DNA of 64,000 bases from Calliopsis andreniformis (GCF_051401765.1 NW_027480422.1:15766001-15830000), one strand, 5' to 3'. Positions 1 through 13,139 are shown, counted from the stretch's first letter. The notes: generated from the letters alone by a model not told the origin. Program-made: numbers and translations.

Positions 1-1475
1 GCCTCAGAGTTAAGTCTAGGATGCCCGGAACGTAGAAATGGCCATTACTTTCACACTGGTTGCAATTATTCACTTTATACGATGGAAAAAGTGTTGTACA
101 TAAATCGTATTTTATGCTTTGGGCGTTGACTTCTAAGTCCCTAACTATTCCATCAGGTGGAGCAACGCCCTAGAGTGAGGCCTAGGTTGCCCGGAACGTA
201 GAAATGACCGATACTTTCACACTGTTTGCAAATATGCATTATATACGATGGAAAAGCTGTTGTATTTATTTGTATTTTATGCTTCTGGCGTTGACTTCCT
301 AGGCCCTAACTATTTGATCTGGTGGAGCACCGCCCTGTAGTGAAGTCTAGGCTGCCCGGAACGTAGAAATGACCGTTACTTTCACGCTGTTTGCAAATAT
401 ACATCATATACGATGGAAAAGCTGTTGTATTTATATTGTATTTTATGCTTCGGTCGCTGACTTCTTAGGCCCTAACTATTGGATCTGTCGGAGCAACGCC
501 CTAGGGTGAAGCCTAGGTTGCCCGGAACGTATAAATGACCATAACTTTCATACCGCTTGCAATTATTCGATTTATACGATGGATAAGCTGTTGTATTTCT
601 AATGTACTTTATGCTTCTCGCGTTGACGTGTCAGGCCCTAACTATTCGAACTGGTGGAGCAACGCCCTAGAGAGAAGCCCAGGTTGCCCGGAACGTAGAA
701 ATGACCATTACTTCCTCACTGTTTGCAATTATTCATTTTATACATGGAAAAACTGTTGTATTTATATTGTATTCTATGCTTCTGGCGCTGACATCTAAGG
801 TACTAGCTATTCGACCTCTTGGAGCAACGTCGAAGAGTGAAGCCTATGTTGCCCGGAACGTAGAAATGACCATTACTTTCACACTGGTTGCAATTATTCG
901 TTTTGAACAATGGAAAACCTGTTGTATTTTTATTGTATTTGATGCGTCTGGCCTTGTTTTCTAAGGCCCTAACTATTCGATCTGGTGGAGCACGCCCTAG
1001 AGTGAAACCTATGTTGCGCTGGATGTAGAAATAGCCATTTCTTTCACACTGTGCGCAATTATACCTGTTTTACGACGGAAAGACTGTTGTATTTATTTTG
1101 TATTTGATGCACCTGGCGTTGGCTTCTAAGGCCCTAACTATTCGATCTGGTGGACCAACGCCCTAGGGTGAAGTCTAGGTTGCCTGGAACGTAGAAATGA
1201 CAGTAACTTTCATACTGGTTGCATTTATTCGTTTTATACGATGGAAAAACTGTTGTATTTATATTGTATTTATGCTTCTGGCGTTGACTTCTTAGGCCCT
1301 AACTATTCTACCTGGTGTAACAACGCCCTAGAGTGAGGCCTAGGTTGCCCGGAACGTAGAAATGACCTTTACTTTCACACTGTTTGCAAATATACATTTT
1401 ATACGATGGAAAAACTGTTATACTTATGTTGTATTTTATCCTTCTGGCGTTGACTTCTTAGGCCCTAGCTATTCG
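1..1475 (+). repeat. Duplicated block A, copy 1 (cut by window start)
   Basis: Nearly nine monomers that recur at 6632-8103 with an offset of 6,631 bp falling to 6,629 bp. The two missing bases are visible in copy 2: a T lost near 7,302 and an A lost near 7,361. Shared rare variants include GCCTCAGAGTTAAGTCTAGG at the left edge, TTGAACAATGG near 903 and GCGCTGGATGTAG near 1,016. Similarity ends near 1,475, where copy 1 reads GATGTGGTGGAGCCACG and copy 2 does not. The left limit lies outside the window, so the true block is longer. Confidence 0.9.
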
Positions 1476-4400
1476 ATGTGGTGGAGCCACGCCCTAGAGT
1501 GAAGCCTAGGTTGCCTGGAATGTAGAAATGACCAGTACCTTCACATTGGTTGCAATTATTCGTTTTATACGATGGAAAAGCTATTGTATTTATATTGTGT
1601 TTTATCCTTCGTGCGTTGACTTCCAAGGCCCTAACTATTCGATCTGGTGGAGCAACGCCCTAGAGTGAAGCCTAGGATGCCCGAAACGTAGAAATGACCA
1701 TAACTTTCACGCTGGTTGCAATTATTCCTGTTATACGATGGAAAAGCTGTTGTATTTTTATTGTATTTTATGCTTCTGGCGTTGACTTCTTAGGCCCTAA
1801 CTATTCGACCTGGTGGAGCAATGCCCTAGAGTGAAGCCTAGGTTGCCGGTAACGTAGGAATGACCGTGACTTTCACATTGTTTGCAATTATTCATTTTAT
1901 ACGATGGAAAAACTGTTTTATTAATATTGTATTTTATGCTTCTGGCGTTGACTTCTTAGGCCCTAACTATTCGGTCTGGTGGAGCAACGGCCTAGAGCGA
2001 AGCCTAGGTTTCCCGGAACGTAGAAATGACCTTAGCTTTCATACTGGATGCAATTATTTGTTTTATGCGATGGAAAAACTGTTGTATTTATACTGTATTT
2101 TATGCTTCTGGCGATGACTCCTTAGGACCTAACTATTCGGTTTGGGGTAGCAACGCCCTAGGGTGAAGCCTAGGTTGCCCGGAACGTAGAAATGACCATT
2201 ACTTCCTCACTGTTTGCAATTAGTCATTTTATACATGGAAGAACTGTTGTACATATATCGTATTTTATGCTCCTGGCGTTGACTTCTTAGGCCCAAACTC
2301 TTCGATCTGGTGGAGCAACGCCCTAGGGTGAAGCCTAGGTTGCCCGGAACGTAGAAATGACCATAACTATCAGACTGGTTGCAATTATTCGTTTTATACG
2401 ATGGAAAGACTGTTGTATTTATACTGTATTCTATAGTTATGGCGTTGTCTTCTAGGGCCGTAGCTATTCGAGGTGGTTGAGCAACGCCCTAGAGTGAAGC
2501 CTAGGTTGCCCGGAACGTAGAAATGACCATAGTTTTCATACTGGTTGCAATTATTAGTTTTATACGATGGAAAAACTGTTGCAATAATTTTGTATTTGGT
2601 GCTCCTGGCGTTGACTTCTTAGGCCCTAGCCATTGGATCTGGTGGACCGGCGGCCCGGAGTGTAGCCTAGGCTGCCCGGAACGTAGAAGTGACCATAGCT
2701 TTCACACTGGTTGCAATTATTCCTGTTATACAAGGGAAAAACTGTTGTATTTATATTGCATTTTATGCTTCTGGCTTTGACTTCTTAGGCCCTAACTATT
2801 CGATCTGGTGGAGCAACGCCCTAGAGTGAAGCCTAGGTCGCCCGAAACGTAGAAATGACCATTACTTTCACTCTGGTGGCAATTATTCATGTTATACGAT
2901 GAAAAAACTGTTGTATTTTTATTGTATTTTATGCTTCTGGCGTTGACTTCGAAGTCCCTAGCTATTCGATCTGGTGGAGCAGCGCCCTACAGTTAAGCCT
3001 AGGTAGCCCGGAACGTAGAAATGACCTTTACTTTCACACTGTTTGCAAATATACATCATATACGATGAAAAAACTGTTGTATTTTTATTGTATTTTATGC
3101 TTCAGGCGTTGACTTCTAAGGCCGTAGCTATTCGATGTGGTGGGGCAACGCCCTAGAGTGAAGTCTAGGTTGCCCGGAACGCAGAAATGGCCATTACTTT
3201 CACACTGGTTGCAATTATTCGTTTTATACGATGGAAAAACTGTTGTATTTATTTTGTATTTGGTGCTTCTGTCGTTGACTTCTTCGGCCCTATTGGATCT
3301 GGTGGACCAACGCCCTAGAGTGAACCCTAGGTTGCCCGGAACGTAGAAATGACCAGAACTTTCACACTGTTTGCAATCATTCATTTTATACGATGGAAAT
3401 GCTGTTGTATTTTTATTGTATTTTATGCTTCTGGCGTAGACTTCTTAGGCCCTAACTATTCGATCTGGTGGAGCAACGCCCTAGAGTGAAGCCTAGGTTG
3501 CCCGGAACGAAGAAATGACCATTACCTTCACACTGGTTGCAATTATTCCTGTTATACGATGGAGAAACTGTTGTACTTATGTTGTATTTTATGCTTCTGG
3601 CGTTGACTCCTAAGGCCGTAGCTATTCGATGTGGTGGGACAACGACCTAGAGTGAAGCCTAGTTTGCCCGGAACGTAAGAATGACCTGTACATTCACACT
3701 GGTTGCAATTATTACTGTAATACGATGGAAATACTGTTGTACTTATGTTGTATTTTATGCTTCCTGCGTCGAATTCTAAGTACCTAACTATTCGATCTGG
3801 TGGAGCAACGCCCTAAACTGAAGCCTAGGTTGCCCGGAACATAGAAATGACCTTTACTTTCACACTGTTTGCAAATATACATCATATACGATCGAAAAGC
3901 TGTTGTATTTATATTGTATTTTATGCTTCTGGCGTTGACTTCTTAGGCCCTAACTATTCGATCTGGTGGAACAACGCCCTAGGGTGAAGCCTAGTTTGGC
4001 CGGAACGTAGAAATGACCATAACTTTCATACTGGTTGCAATTATTCGTTTTATACGATGGGAAAACTGTTGTATTTATATTGTATTTTATGCTTCTGGCG
4101 TTGACTCCTAAGGCCGTAGCTATTCGATGTGGTGGGACAACGACCTAGAGTGAAGCCTAGGCTGCCCGGAACGTAGAAATGGCCATAACTTTCACACTGG
4201 TTGCAATTATTCGTTTTATACGATGGAAAAACTGTTCTATTTATTTTGTATTTTATGCTTCTGGCGCTGACTTCTAAGTCCCTAGCCATTCGATCTGGTA
4301 GAGCAACGCCCTACAGTTACGCCTAGGTTGCCCGGAACGTAGAAGTGACCTTTACGTTCACACTGTTTGCAAATATACATCATATACGATGAAAAAACTG

Positions 4401-4799
4401 TTGTATTTTTATTGTATTTTATGCTTCAGGCGTTGACTTCTAAGGCCGTAGCTATTCGATGTGGTGGGGCAACGCCCTAGAGTGAAGCCTAGGTTGCCCG
4501 GAACGTACAAATGACCATTACCTTCACAATGTTTGCGATTATTCGTTATATACGATGGTAATACTGTTGTACTTATATCGTATTTTACGCTTCTGGCGTT
4601 GACTTCTTAGGCCCTAACTATTCGATCAGGTGGAGCAACGCCCTAGGGTGAAGCCTAGATTGCCCGGAACGTAGAAATGACCGTAACTTTCATACTGGTT
4701 GCAATTATTCGTTTTATACGATGGAAAAACTGTTGTATTTATTTTGTATTTGGTGCTTCTGGCGTTGACTTCTTAGGCCCTAACTGTTGGATGTGGTCG
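1476..4799 (+). repeat. Mixed monomer stretch, weak higher-order order
   Basis: About 20 diverged monomers of several subtypes. Only short internal repeats are visible. About 2950-3180 resembles 4275-4505 (offset 1,324, eight monomers less 4 bp; both have ACATCATATACGATGAAAAA and GTGGTGGGGC). About 3590-3670 resembles 4090-4170 (offset 498, three monomers; GACTCCTAAGGCCGTAG). The monomers at 2340-2660, with TATAGTTATGGCG and then a GTATTTGGTGC variant, are diverged relatives of those near 5,510-5,930. Nothing other than satellite is present. Confidence 0.85.
2388..2402 (+). other. CENP-B-box-like motif (one example of many)
   Basis: TTCGTTTTATACGAT at monomer positions 56-70. The CENP-B box core is TTCG, four free bases, A, two free bases, CGGG. 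This matches TTCG, A and CG (7 of 9 fixed positions) but has AT where the last GG should be. Only the subset of monomers with ATTCGTTTTATACG has it; others read TTCCTGTTATACG or TTCATTTTATACG. It may be chance. I found no copy with a full CGGG. Confidence 0.25.
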
Positions 4800-5710
4800 C
4801 CCAACGCCCTTGAGCGAAGCCTAGGTTGTCCGGAACGTAGAAATGACCATCACCTTCACACTGGCTGCAATTATTCCTGTTATACGATGGAAAAACTGTT
4901 GTATCTATTTTGTATTTTATGCTTCTGGCGCTGACTTCTTAGGTCCTAACTATTGGATCTGGTGGAGCAACGCCCTTGAGCGAAGCCCAGGATGCCCGGA
5001 GCGTAGAAATGACCATAACTTTTTTACTGATTGCAATTATTCGTATTATACAATGGAAAATCTGTTGTATTTATATTGTATTTTAACCTTCTGGCGTTGA
5101 CTTCTAAGGCCGTAGCTATTCGATCTGGAGGAACAACGCCCTAGAGTGAAGCCTAGGTTGCCCGGAACGTAGAAATGACCATCACTTTCACACTGGTTGC
5201 AATTATTCTTGTTATACAATGGAAAAACAGTTGTATTTATATTGTATTTTATGCTTCTGCTGTAGACTTCTTAGGCCCTAGCCATTCGATCTGGAGGAAC
5301 AACGCCCTAGAGTGAAGCCTAGGTTGCCCGGAACGTAGAAATGACCATGTCTTTCACACTGGTTGCAATTATTCCTGTTATACGACGGAAAAACTGTTGT
5401 ACTTCTATTGTATTTTATGTTTCTGGCGTTGACTTCTTAGGCCCTAACTATTTGATCTGGTGGAGCAACGCCCTAGAGAGAAGCCTAGATTGCCCGGAAC
5501 GTAGAAATGACCATAACCATCAGACTGGTTGCAATTATTCGTTTTGTACGATGGAAAGACTGTTGTATTTATATTGTATGTTATAGTTATGGCGTTGTCT
5601 GCTAGGGCCGTAGCTATTCGATGTGGTTGAGCAACGTCCTAGAGTGAAGCCTAGGTTGCCCGGAACGTAGAAATGACCACAGCTTTCATACTGGTTGCAA
5701 TTATTCGTTT
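4800..5710 (+). repeat. Duplicated block B, copy 1
   Basis: About 5.5 monomers repeated at 9939-10855 with a constant offset of 5,139 bp (31 monomers less 7). It opens with the variant CCTTGAGCGAAGCCTAGG followed by GTCCGGAACG, and includes GATTGCAATTATTCGTATTA, GACGGAAAAACTGTTGTACT and TATAGTTATGGCG. The copies differ by only a handful of substitutions (for example TTTTTTACTG against TTTCTTACTG). They part company near 5,710, where copy 1 reads AAAACCGTTG and copy 2 AAAACTGTTG. Confidence 0.88.
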
Positions 5711-6210
5711 TATACGATGGAAAAACCGTTGTATTTTTATTTTATTTTACGCTCCAAGCGTTGACTTCTAAGTCCCTAGCTATTCGATCTGGTGGAGCAA
5801 CGCCCTAGAGTGAAGCCTAGGTTGCCCGGAACGTAGAAATGACCACAGCTTTCATACTGGTTGCAATTATTCGTTTTATACGATGGAAAAACTGTTGCAT
5901 TTATTTTGTATTTGGTGCTCCTGGCGTCGACTTCTAAGGCCCTAACTATTCGATGTGGAGGAGCAACGTCCTACAGTGAAGCCTAGGTTGCCCGAAACGT
6001 AGAAATGACCTTTACTTTCACACTGTTTGCAAATATAAATTGTATGCGATGGAAAAACTGTTGTATCTATTTTGTATTTTATGCTTCTGGCGTTGACTTC
6101 TTAGGACCTAACTATTCGACCTGGTGGAGCAACGCCCTAGGGTGAAGCTCAGGTTGCCCGGAACGTAGAAATGACCATCACTTTCACACTGGTTGCAATT
6201 ATTCCTGTTA
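5290..6210 (+). repeat. Duplicated block C, copy 1
   Basis: About 5.5 monomers repeated at 13745-14665 with offset 8,455 bp. It overlaps the right part of block B, so the shared stretch about 5,290-5,710 exists three times (also at about 10,430-10,855 and 13,745-14,165). Diagnostic variants are AAAACCGTTGTATTTTTATT, a TTTTACGCTCC monomer, and an AAATATAAATTGTATGCGATG monomer near 6,030. Copies separate near 6,210, where this one has TATACAATGG and the other TATACGATGG. Confidence 0.87.
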
Positions 6211-6631
6211 TACAATGGAAAAACTGTTGTATTTATATTGTATTTTATGCTTCTGGTGTAGACTTCTTTGGCCCTAGCTATTCGATCTGGAGGAACAACG
6301 CCCTAGAGTGAAGCCTAGGTTGCCCGGAACGTAGAAATGACCATATCTTTCAGACTGGTTGCAATTATTCCTGTTATACGATGAAAAAAATATTGTATTC
6401 TTATTGTATTTTATGCTTCAGGCGTTGACTTCTAAGGCCCTAACTATTCGGTGTGGTGGAGCAACGCCCTAGAGCAAAACCTAGTTTGCCCGGAACGTAG
6501 AAATGACCATTACCTACACGCTTGTTGCAATTATTCCTGTTTTACGATAGACAATATGTTGGATTTTGATTGTACTTTATGCTTCTGGCGTTGGCTTCTA
6601 AGGCCCTATGTATTCGATCTGGTGGAGGAAT
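6211..6631 (+). repeat. Satellite linker before block A copy 2
   Basis: About 2.5 ordinary monomers. The last one has GATAGACAATATGTTGGATT and a TGTACTTTATGC variant, a monomer type seen again near 51,970, 52,150, 56,120 and 60,600, usually followed by TCAGAGTTAAGTCTAGGATG as here. No other structure seen. Confidence 0.8.
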
Positions 6632-8103
6632 GCCTCAGAGTTAAGTCTAGGATGCCCGGAACGTAGAAATGGCCATTACTTTCACACTGGTTGCAATTAT
6701 TCACTTTATACGATGGAAAAAGTGTTGTACATAAATCGTATTTTATGCTTTGGGCGTTGACTTCTAAGTCCCTAACTTTTCGATCAGGTGGAGCAACGCC
6801 CTAGAGTGAGGCCTAGGTTGCCCGGAACGTAGAAATGACCGATACTTTCACACTGTTTGCAAATATACATTATATACGATGGAAAAGCTGTTGTATTTAT
6901 TTGTATTTTATGCTTCTGGCGTTGACTTCCTAGGCCCTAACTATTTGATCTGGTGGAGCACCGCCCTGTAGTGAAGCCTAGGCTGCCCGGAACGTAGAAA
7001 TGACCGTTACTTTCACGCTGTTTGCAAATATACATTATATACGATGGAAAAGCTGTTGTATTTATATTGTATTTTATGCTTCGGTCGCTGACTTCTTAGG
7101 CCCTAACTATTGGATCTGTCGGTGCAACGCCCTAGGGTGAAGCCTAGGTTGCCCGGAACGTATAAATGACCATAACTTTCATACCGCTTGCAATTATTCG
7201 ATTTATACGATGGATAAGCTGTTGTATTTCTAATGTATTTTATGCTTCTCGCGTTGACTTGTTAGGCCCTAACTATTCGAACTGGTGGAGCAACGCCCAG
7301 AGAGAAGCCCAGGTTGCCCTGAACGTAGAAATGACCATTACTTCCTCACTGTTTGCAATTTTCATTTTATACATGGAAAAACTGTTGTATTTATATTGTA
7401 TTCTATGCTTCTGGCGCTGACATCTAAGGTACTAGCTATTCGACCTCTTGGAGCAACGTCCAAGAGTGAAGCCTATGTTGCCCGGAACGTAGAAATGACC
7501 ATTACTTTCACACTGGTTGCAATTATTCGTTTTGAACAATGGAAAACCTGTTGTATTTTTATTGTATTTGATGCGTCTGGCCTTGTTTTCTAAGCCCCTA
7601 ACTATTCGATCTGGTGGAGCACGCCCTAGAGTGAAAGCTATGTTGCGCTGGATGTAGAAATAGCCATTTCTTTCACACTGTGCGCAATTATTCCTGTTTT
7701 ACGACGGAAAGACTGTTGTATTTATTTTGTATTTGATGCTCCTGGCGTTGGCTTCTAAGGCCCTAACTATTCGATCTGGTGGACCAACGCCCTAGGGTGA
7801 AGTCTTGGTTGCCTGGAACGTAGAAATGACAGTAACTTTCATACTGGTTGCATTTATTCGTTTTATACGATGGAAAAACTGTTGTATTTATATTGTATTT
7901 ATGCTTCTAGCGTTGACTTCTTAGGCCCTAACTATTCTATCTGGTGTAACAACGCCCTAGAGTGAGGCCTAGGTTGCCCGGAACGTAGAAATGACCTTTA
8001 CTTTCACACTGTTAGCAAATATACATTTTATACGATGGAAAAACTGTTATACTTATGTTGTATTATATCCTTCTGGCGTTGACTTCTTAGGCCCTAACCA
8101 TTC
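6632..8103 (+). repeat. Duplicated block A, copy 2
   Basis: Second copy of the block at 1-1475. Apart from two 1-bp deletions, differences are scattered substitutions, for example ACTTTTCGATC for ACTATTCGATC near 6,776. The right end at about 8,103 is replaced by a GCACGGAACG monomer that belongs to the 8.1-9.4 kb domain. Confidence 0.9.
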
Positions 8104-8429
8104 GATCTGGTGGAGCAACGCCCTAGAGTGAAGCCTAGGTTGCACGGAACGTAGAAATGCCCATTACTTTCACACTGGTTGTAATTATTCCTGTTATACG
8201 ATGGAATAACTGTTGTATTTATATTTTATTTTATGCTTCTGCTGTAGACTTCTTAGGCCCTAGCTATTCGATCTGGAGGAACAACGCCCTAGAGTGAAGC
8301 CTAGGTTTCCCGGAACGTAGAAATGACCATCACTTTCACACTGGTTGCAATTATTCCTGTTATACAATGGAAAAGCTGTTGTATTTATATTGTATTTTAT
8401 GCTTCTGGTGTAGACTTCTTTGGCCCTAG
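8104..8429 (+). repeat. Two monomers leading into the 3-mer repeat
   Basis: A GCACGGAACG monomer with GATGGAATAACTG, followed by a monomer with the GGTGTAGACTTC variant. The GCACGG start at 8,141 is four monomers (664 bp) before its next occurrence at 8,805. Confidence 0.8.
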
Positions 8430-9440
8430 CTATTCGATCTGGAGGAACAACGCCCTAGAGTGAAGCCTAGGTTGCCCGGAACGTAGAAATGACCATCACT
8501 TTCACACTGGTTGCAATTATTCTTGTTATACAATGGAAAAACTGTTGTATTTATATTGTATTTTATGCCTCTGGCGTTGACTCCTAAGGCCGTAGCTATT
8601 CGATGTGGTGGAGCGACGCACTAGAGTGAAGCCTAGGTTGCCCGGAACGTAGAAATGACCATTACCTTCAGGCATGTTGCAATTGTTCCTGTTATACGAT
8701 GAAAGAACTGTTGTATTTTTATTGTGTTTTATGCGTCTGGAGTTGTTTTCGAAGTCCCTAACTATTCGACCTGGTGGAGCAACGCCCTAGAGTGAAGCCT
8801 AGGTTGCACGGAACGTAGAAATGCCCATTACTTTCACACTGGTTGTAATTATTCCTGTTATACGATGGAATAACTGTTGTATTTATATTTTATTTTATGC
8901 TTCTTGCGTTGACTTCTCAGGACCTAGCTATTCGATCTGGAGGAACAACGCCCTAGAGTGAAGCCTAGGTTGCCCGGAACGTAGAAATGACCATCACTTT
9001 CACACTGGTTGCAATTATTCTTGTTATACAATGGAAAAACTGTTGTATTTATTTTGTATTTTATGCCTCTGGCGTTGACTCCTAAGGCCGTAGCTATTCG
9101 ATGTGGTGGAGCAACGCACTAGAGTGAAGCCTAGGTTGCCCGGAACGTAGAAATGACCATTACCTTCAGGCATGTTGCAATTGTTCCTGTTATACGATGA
9201 AAGAACTGTTGTATTTTTATTGTGTTTTATGCGTCTGGAGTTGTTTTCGAAGTCCCTAACTATTCGACCTGGTGGAGCAACGCCCTAGAGTGAAGCCTAG
9301 GTTGCACGGAACGTAGAAATGCCCATTACTTTCACACTGGTTGTAATTATTCCTGTTATACGATGGAATAACTGTTGTATTTATATTTTATTTTATGCTT
9401 CTTGCGTTGACTTCTCAGGACCTAGCTATTCGATCTGGTG
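8430..9440 (+). repeat. 3-monomer (498 bp) higher-order repeat, two copies
   Basis: Three monomer types occur twice in the same order. The first has ATTCTTGTTATACAATGG and TTATGCCTCTGG. The second has CTTCAGGCATGTTGCAATTG and GATGAAAGAACTG. The third has TTGCACGGAACG and GATGGAATAACTG. The third type's TGCACGG is at 8,805 and 9,303, exactly 498 bp apart. The copies are nearly identical; a visible difference is GAGCGACGCAC in the first against GAGCAACGCAC in the second. The second and third types recur together at about 11,970-12,240. Confidence 0.88.
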
Positions 9441-9820
9441 GTGCAACTCTCTAGAGTGAAGCCTAGGTTGCCCGGAACTTAGAAGTGGCCATCACCTTCA
9501 CTCTGGTTGCTATTATTCCTGCTATACGGTGGAAAAGCTGATGTATTTTTATTGTATTTTATGCTTCGGGCGTTGACTTCTAAGGCCGTAGCTATTCGAT
9601 CTGGTAGTGCAACTCCCTAGAGGTAAGTCTAGGATGCCCGGAACGTAGAAATGGCCATTGCTTTCGCACTGGTTGCACTTATTCGTTTGATACGATGGAA
9701 AAGCTGTTGTACATATATCGTATTTTATGCTTCTGGCGTTGACTTCTTAGGACCTAACTATTCGACCTGGTGGAGCAACGCCCTAGGGTGAAGCTCAGGT
9801 TGCCCGGAACGTAGAAATGA
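9300..9820 (+). repeat. Duplicated block D, copy 1
   Basis: About three monomers that recur at 12285-12805 (offset 2,984, 18 monomers less 4). They share the unusual GGTGGTGCAACTCTCTAG, GGAACTTAGAAGTGGCC and TATACGGTGGAAAA variants, then a GTACATATATCG-like monomer. The copies separate near 9,820. Confidence 0.85.
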
Positions 9821-9938
9821 CCATCACTTTCACTCTGGTTGCTATTATTCCTGCTATACGATGGAAAAACTGTTGTATTTTATTATATTTTATGCTTCTG
9901 ACGTTGACTTCTAAGTCCCTTGCTATTCGATCTGGTCG

Positions 9939-10855
9939 AGCAACGCCCTTGAGCGAAGCCTAGGTTGTCCGGAACGTAGAAATGACCATCACCTTCACAC
10001 TGGCTGCAATTATTCCTGTTATACGATGGAAAAACTGTTGTATCTATTTTGTATTTTATGCTTCTGGCGCTGACTTCTTAGGTCCTAACTATTGGATCTG
10101 GTGGAGCAACGCCCTTGAGCGAAGCCCAGGATGCCCGGAGCGTAGAAATGACCATAACTTTCTTACTGATTGCAATTATTCGTATTATACAATGGAAAAT
10201 CTGTTGTATTTATATTGTATTTTAACCTTCTGGCGTTGACTTCTAAGGCCGTAGCTATTCGATCTGGAGGAACAACGCCCTAGAGTGAAGCCTAGGTTGC
10301 CCGGAACGTAGAAATGACCATCACTTTCACACTGGTTGCAATTATTCTTGTTATACAATGGAAAAACAGTTGTATTTATATTGTATTTTATGCTTCTGCT
10401 GTAGACTTCTTAGGCCCTAGCCATTCGATCTGGAGGAACAACGCCCTAGAGTGAAGCCTAGGTTGCCCGGAACGTAGAAATGACCATGTCTTTCACACTG
10501 GTTGCAATTATTCCTGTTATACGACGGAAAAACTGTTGTACTTCTATTGTATTTTATGTTTCTGGCGTTGACTTCTTAGGCCCTAACTATTTGATCTGGT
10601 GGAGCAACGCCCTAGAGAGAAGCCTAGATTGCCCGGAAAGTAGAAATGACCATAACCATCAGACTGGTTGCAATTATCCGTTTTGTACGATGGAAAGACT
10701 GTTGTATTTATATTGTATGTTATAGTTATGGCGTTGTCTTCTAGGGCCGTAGCTATTCGATGTGGTTGAGCAACGTCCTAGAGTGAAGCCTAGGTTGCCC
10801 GGAACGTAGAAATGACCACAGCTATCATACTGGTTGCAATTATTCGTTTTATACG
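9939..10855 (+). repeat. Duplicated block B, copy 2
   Basis: Copy of 4800-5710. The opening variant CCTTGAGCGAAGCC also appears near 11,443 and 14,926, so this monomer type exists at four places. One copy-specific change is GGAAAGTAGAAATG near 10,636 for GGAACGTAGAAATG. Confidence 0.88.
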
Positions 10856-13139
10856 ATGGAAAAACTGTTGTATTTATTTTGTATTTGGTGCTCCTGGCTT
10901 TGACTTCTTAGGCCCTAGCTATTGGATCTGGTGGACCAACGCCCTAGAGTGAAGCCTAGGTTGCCCGGAACGTAGAAATGACCATAAATGCATACTGGTT
11001 GAAATTATTCGTTTTATACGATGGAAAAACCGTTGTATTTTTATTTTATTTTACGCTCCTAGCGTTCACTTCTAAGTTCCTAGCTATGCGATCTGGTGGA
11101 GCAACGCCCTAGAGTGAAGCCTAGGTTGCCCGGAACGTAGAAATGACCATCACCTTCACTCTGGTTGCAATTATTCCTGCTATACGATGGAAAAACTGTT
11201 GTATTTATATTATATTTTATGCTTCAGGCGTTGACTTCTAAGGCCGTAGCTATTCGATGTGGTGGAGCAACGCCCTAGAGTGAAGCCTAGGTTGCCCGGA
11301 ACGTAGAAATGACCACTACTTCCACACTGTTTGCAATTATTCATATTATACAGTGGAAAAACTGTTGTATTTTATTATATTTTATGCTTCTGACGTTGAC
11401 TTCTAAGTCCCTTGCTATTCGATCTGGTGGAGCAACGCCCTTGAGCGAAGCCTAGGTTGTCCGGAACGTAGAAATGACCATCACTTTCACACTGGCTGCA
11501 ATTATTCCTGTTATACGATGGAAAAACTGTTGTGTCTATTTTGTATTTTATGCTTCTGGCGCTGACTTCTTAGGTCCTAACTATTGGATCTGGTGGAGCA
11601 ACGCCCTTGAGCGAAGCCCAGGATGCCCGGAACGTAGAAATGACCATAACTTTCTTACTGATTGCAATTATTCGTATTATACAATGGAAAATCTGTTGTA
11701 TTTATATTGTATTTTAACCTTCTGGCGTTGACTTCTAAGGCCGTAGCTATTCGATGTGGTGCAGCGACGCCCTGGAGTGAAGCCTAGGTTGCCCTGATCG
11801 TTGAAATGACCATATCTTTCACACTGGTTGCAATTATTCCTGTTATACGATGGAAAAACTGTTGTATCTCTATTGTGTTTTATGCTTCTGGCGTTGACTT
11901 CTTAGGCCCTAATTATTCGGTCTGGTGGAGCAACGCCATAGAGAGAAGCCTAGATTTCCGGAACGTAGAAATGACCATTACTTTCAGGCATGTTGCAATT
12001 GTTCCTGTTATACGATGAAAGAACTGTTGTATTTTTATTGTGTTTTATGCGTCTGGAGTTGTTTTCGAAGTCCCTAACTATTCGACCTGGTGGAGCAACG
12101 CCCTAGAGTGAAGCCTAGGTTGCACGGAACGTAGAAATGCCCATTACTTTCACACTGGTTGTAATTATTCCTGTTATACGATGGAATAACTGTTGTATTT
12201 ATATTTTATTTTATGCTTCTGCTGTAGACTTCTTAGGCTCTAGCTATTCGATCTGGAGGAACAACGCCCTAGAGTGAAGCCTAGGTTGCCCGGAACGTAG
12301 AAATGACCATTACTTTCACACTGGTTGTAATTATTCCTGTTATACGATGGAATAACTGTTGTATTTATATTTTATTTTATGCTTCTTGCGTTGACTTCTC
12401 AGGACCTAGCTATTCGATCTGGTGGTGCAACTCTCTAGAGTGAAGCCTAGGTTGCCCGGAACTTAGAAGTGGCCATCACCTTCACTCTGGTTGCTATTAT
12501 TCCTGTTATACGGTGGAAAAACTGATGTATTTTTATTGTATTTTATGCTTCGGGCGTTGACTTCTAAGGCCGTAGCTATTCGATCTGGTAGTGCAACGCC
12601 CTAGAGTTAAGTCTAGGATGCCCGGAACGTAGAAATGGCCATTGCTTTCACACTGGTTGCACTTATTCGTATGATACGATGGAAAAGCTGTTGTGCATAT
12701 ATCGTATTTTATGCTTCTGGGGTTGACTTCTTAGGACCTAACTATTCGACCTGGTGGAGCAACGCCCTAGGGTGAAGCTCAGGTTGCCCGGAACGTAGAA
12801 ATGAACATAACTTTCATGCTGGTTGCAATTATTCGTTTTATACCGTGGAAAAACTGTTGCATTTATATTGTATTTTATGCGTCTGGAGTTGTTTTCTAAG
12901 GCCCTAGCTATTCGACCTGGTGGATCAACGCCCTAGAGTGAAGCCTAGGTTGCACGGAACGTAGAAATGCCCATTACTTTCACACTGGTTACCATTATTC
13001 CTGTTACACGATGGAAAAACTGTTGTATTTATATTGTATTTTATGCTTCTGCTGTAGACTTCTTAGGCCCTAACTATTCGCCCTGGTGGAGCAACGCCGT
13101 AGAGAGAACCCTAGATTGCCCGGAACGTAGAAATGACCA
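10856..13139 (+). repeat. Mosaic stretch of blocks found elsewhere
   Basis: Almost every monomer here has a close relative nearby. About 11,150-11,600 recurs at 14,633-15,076 (offset 3,483, 21 monomers less 3; shared CATATTATACAGTGG and TATTTTATTATATTTTATG). About 11,970-12,240 repeats two members of the 3-mer at 8.4-9.4 kb. About 12,285-12,805 is block D copy 2. The order differs from the source regions, so this looks like successive block copying. No non-satellite sequence. Confidence 0.82.

Noticed and set aside
12..30. CENP-B box in the reverse complement of GCCCGGAACGTAG
   Set aside because: It contains CGGG, but the required TTCG and A are not at the correct spacing.
132..145. RNA polymerase III B box (tRNA-derived repeat) at TATTCGATCTGG-like sites
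   Set aside because: Only TTCGA matches the B-box core; the downstream CC is missing, and no suitable A box or T-run terminator lies at the right distance.
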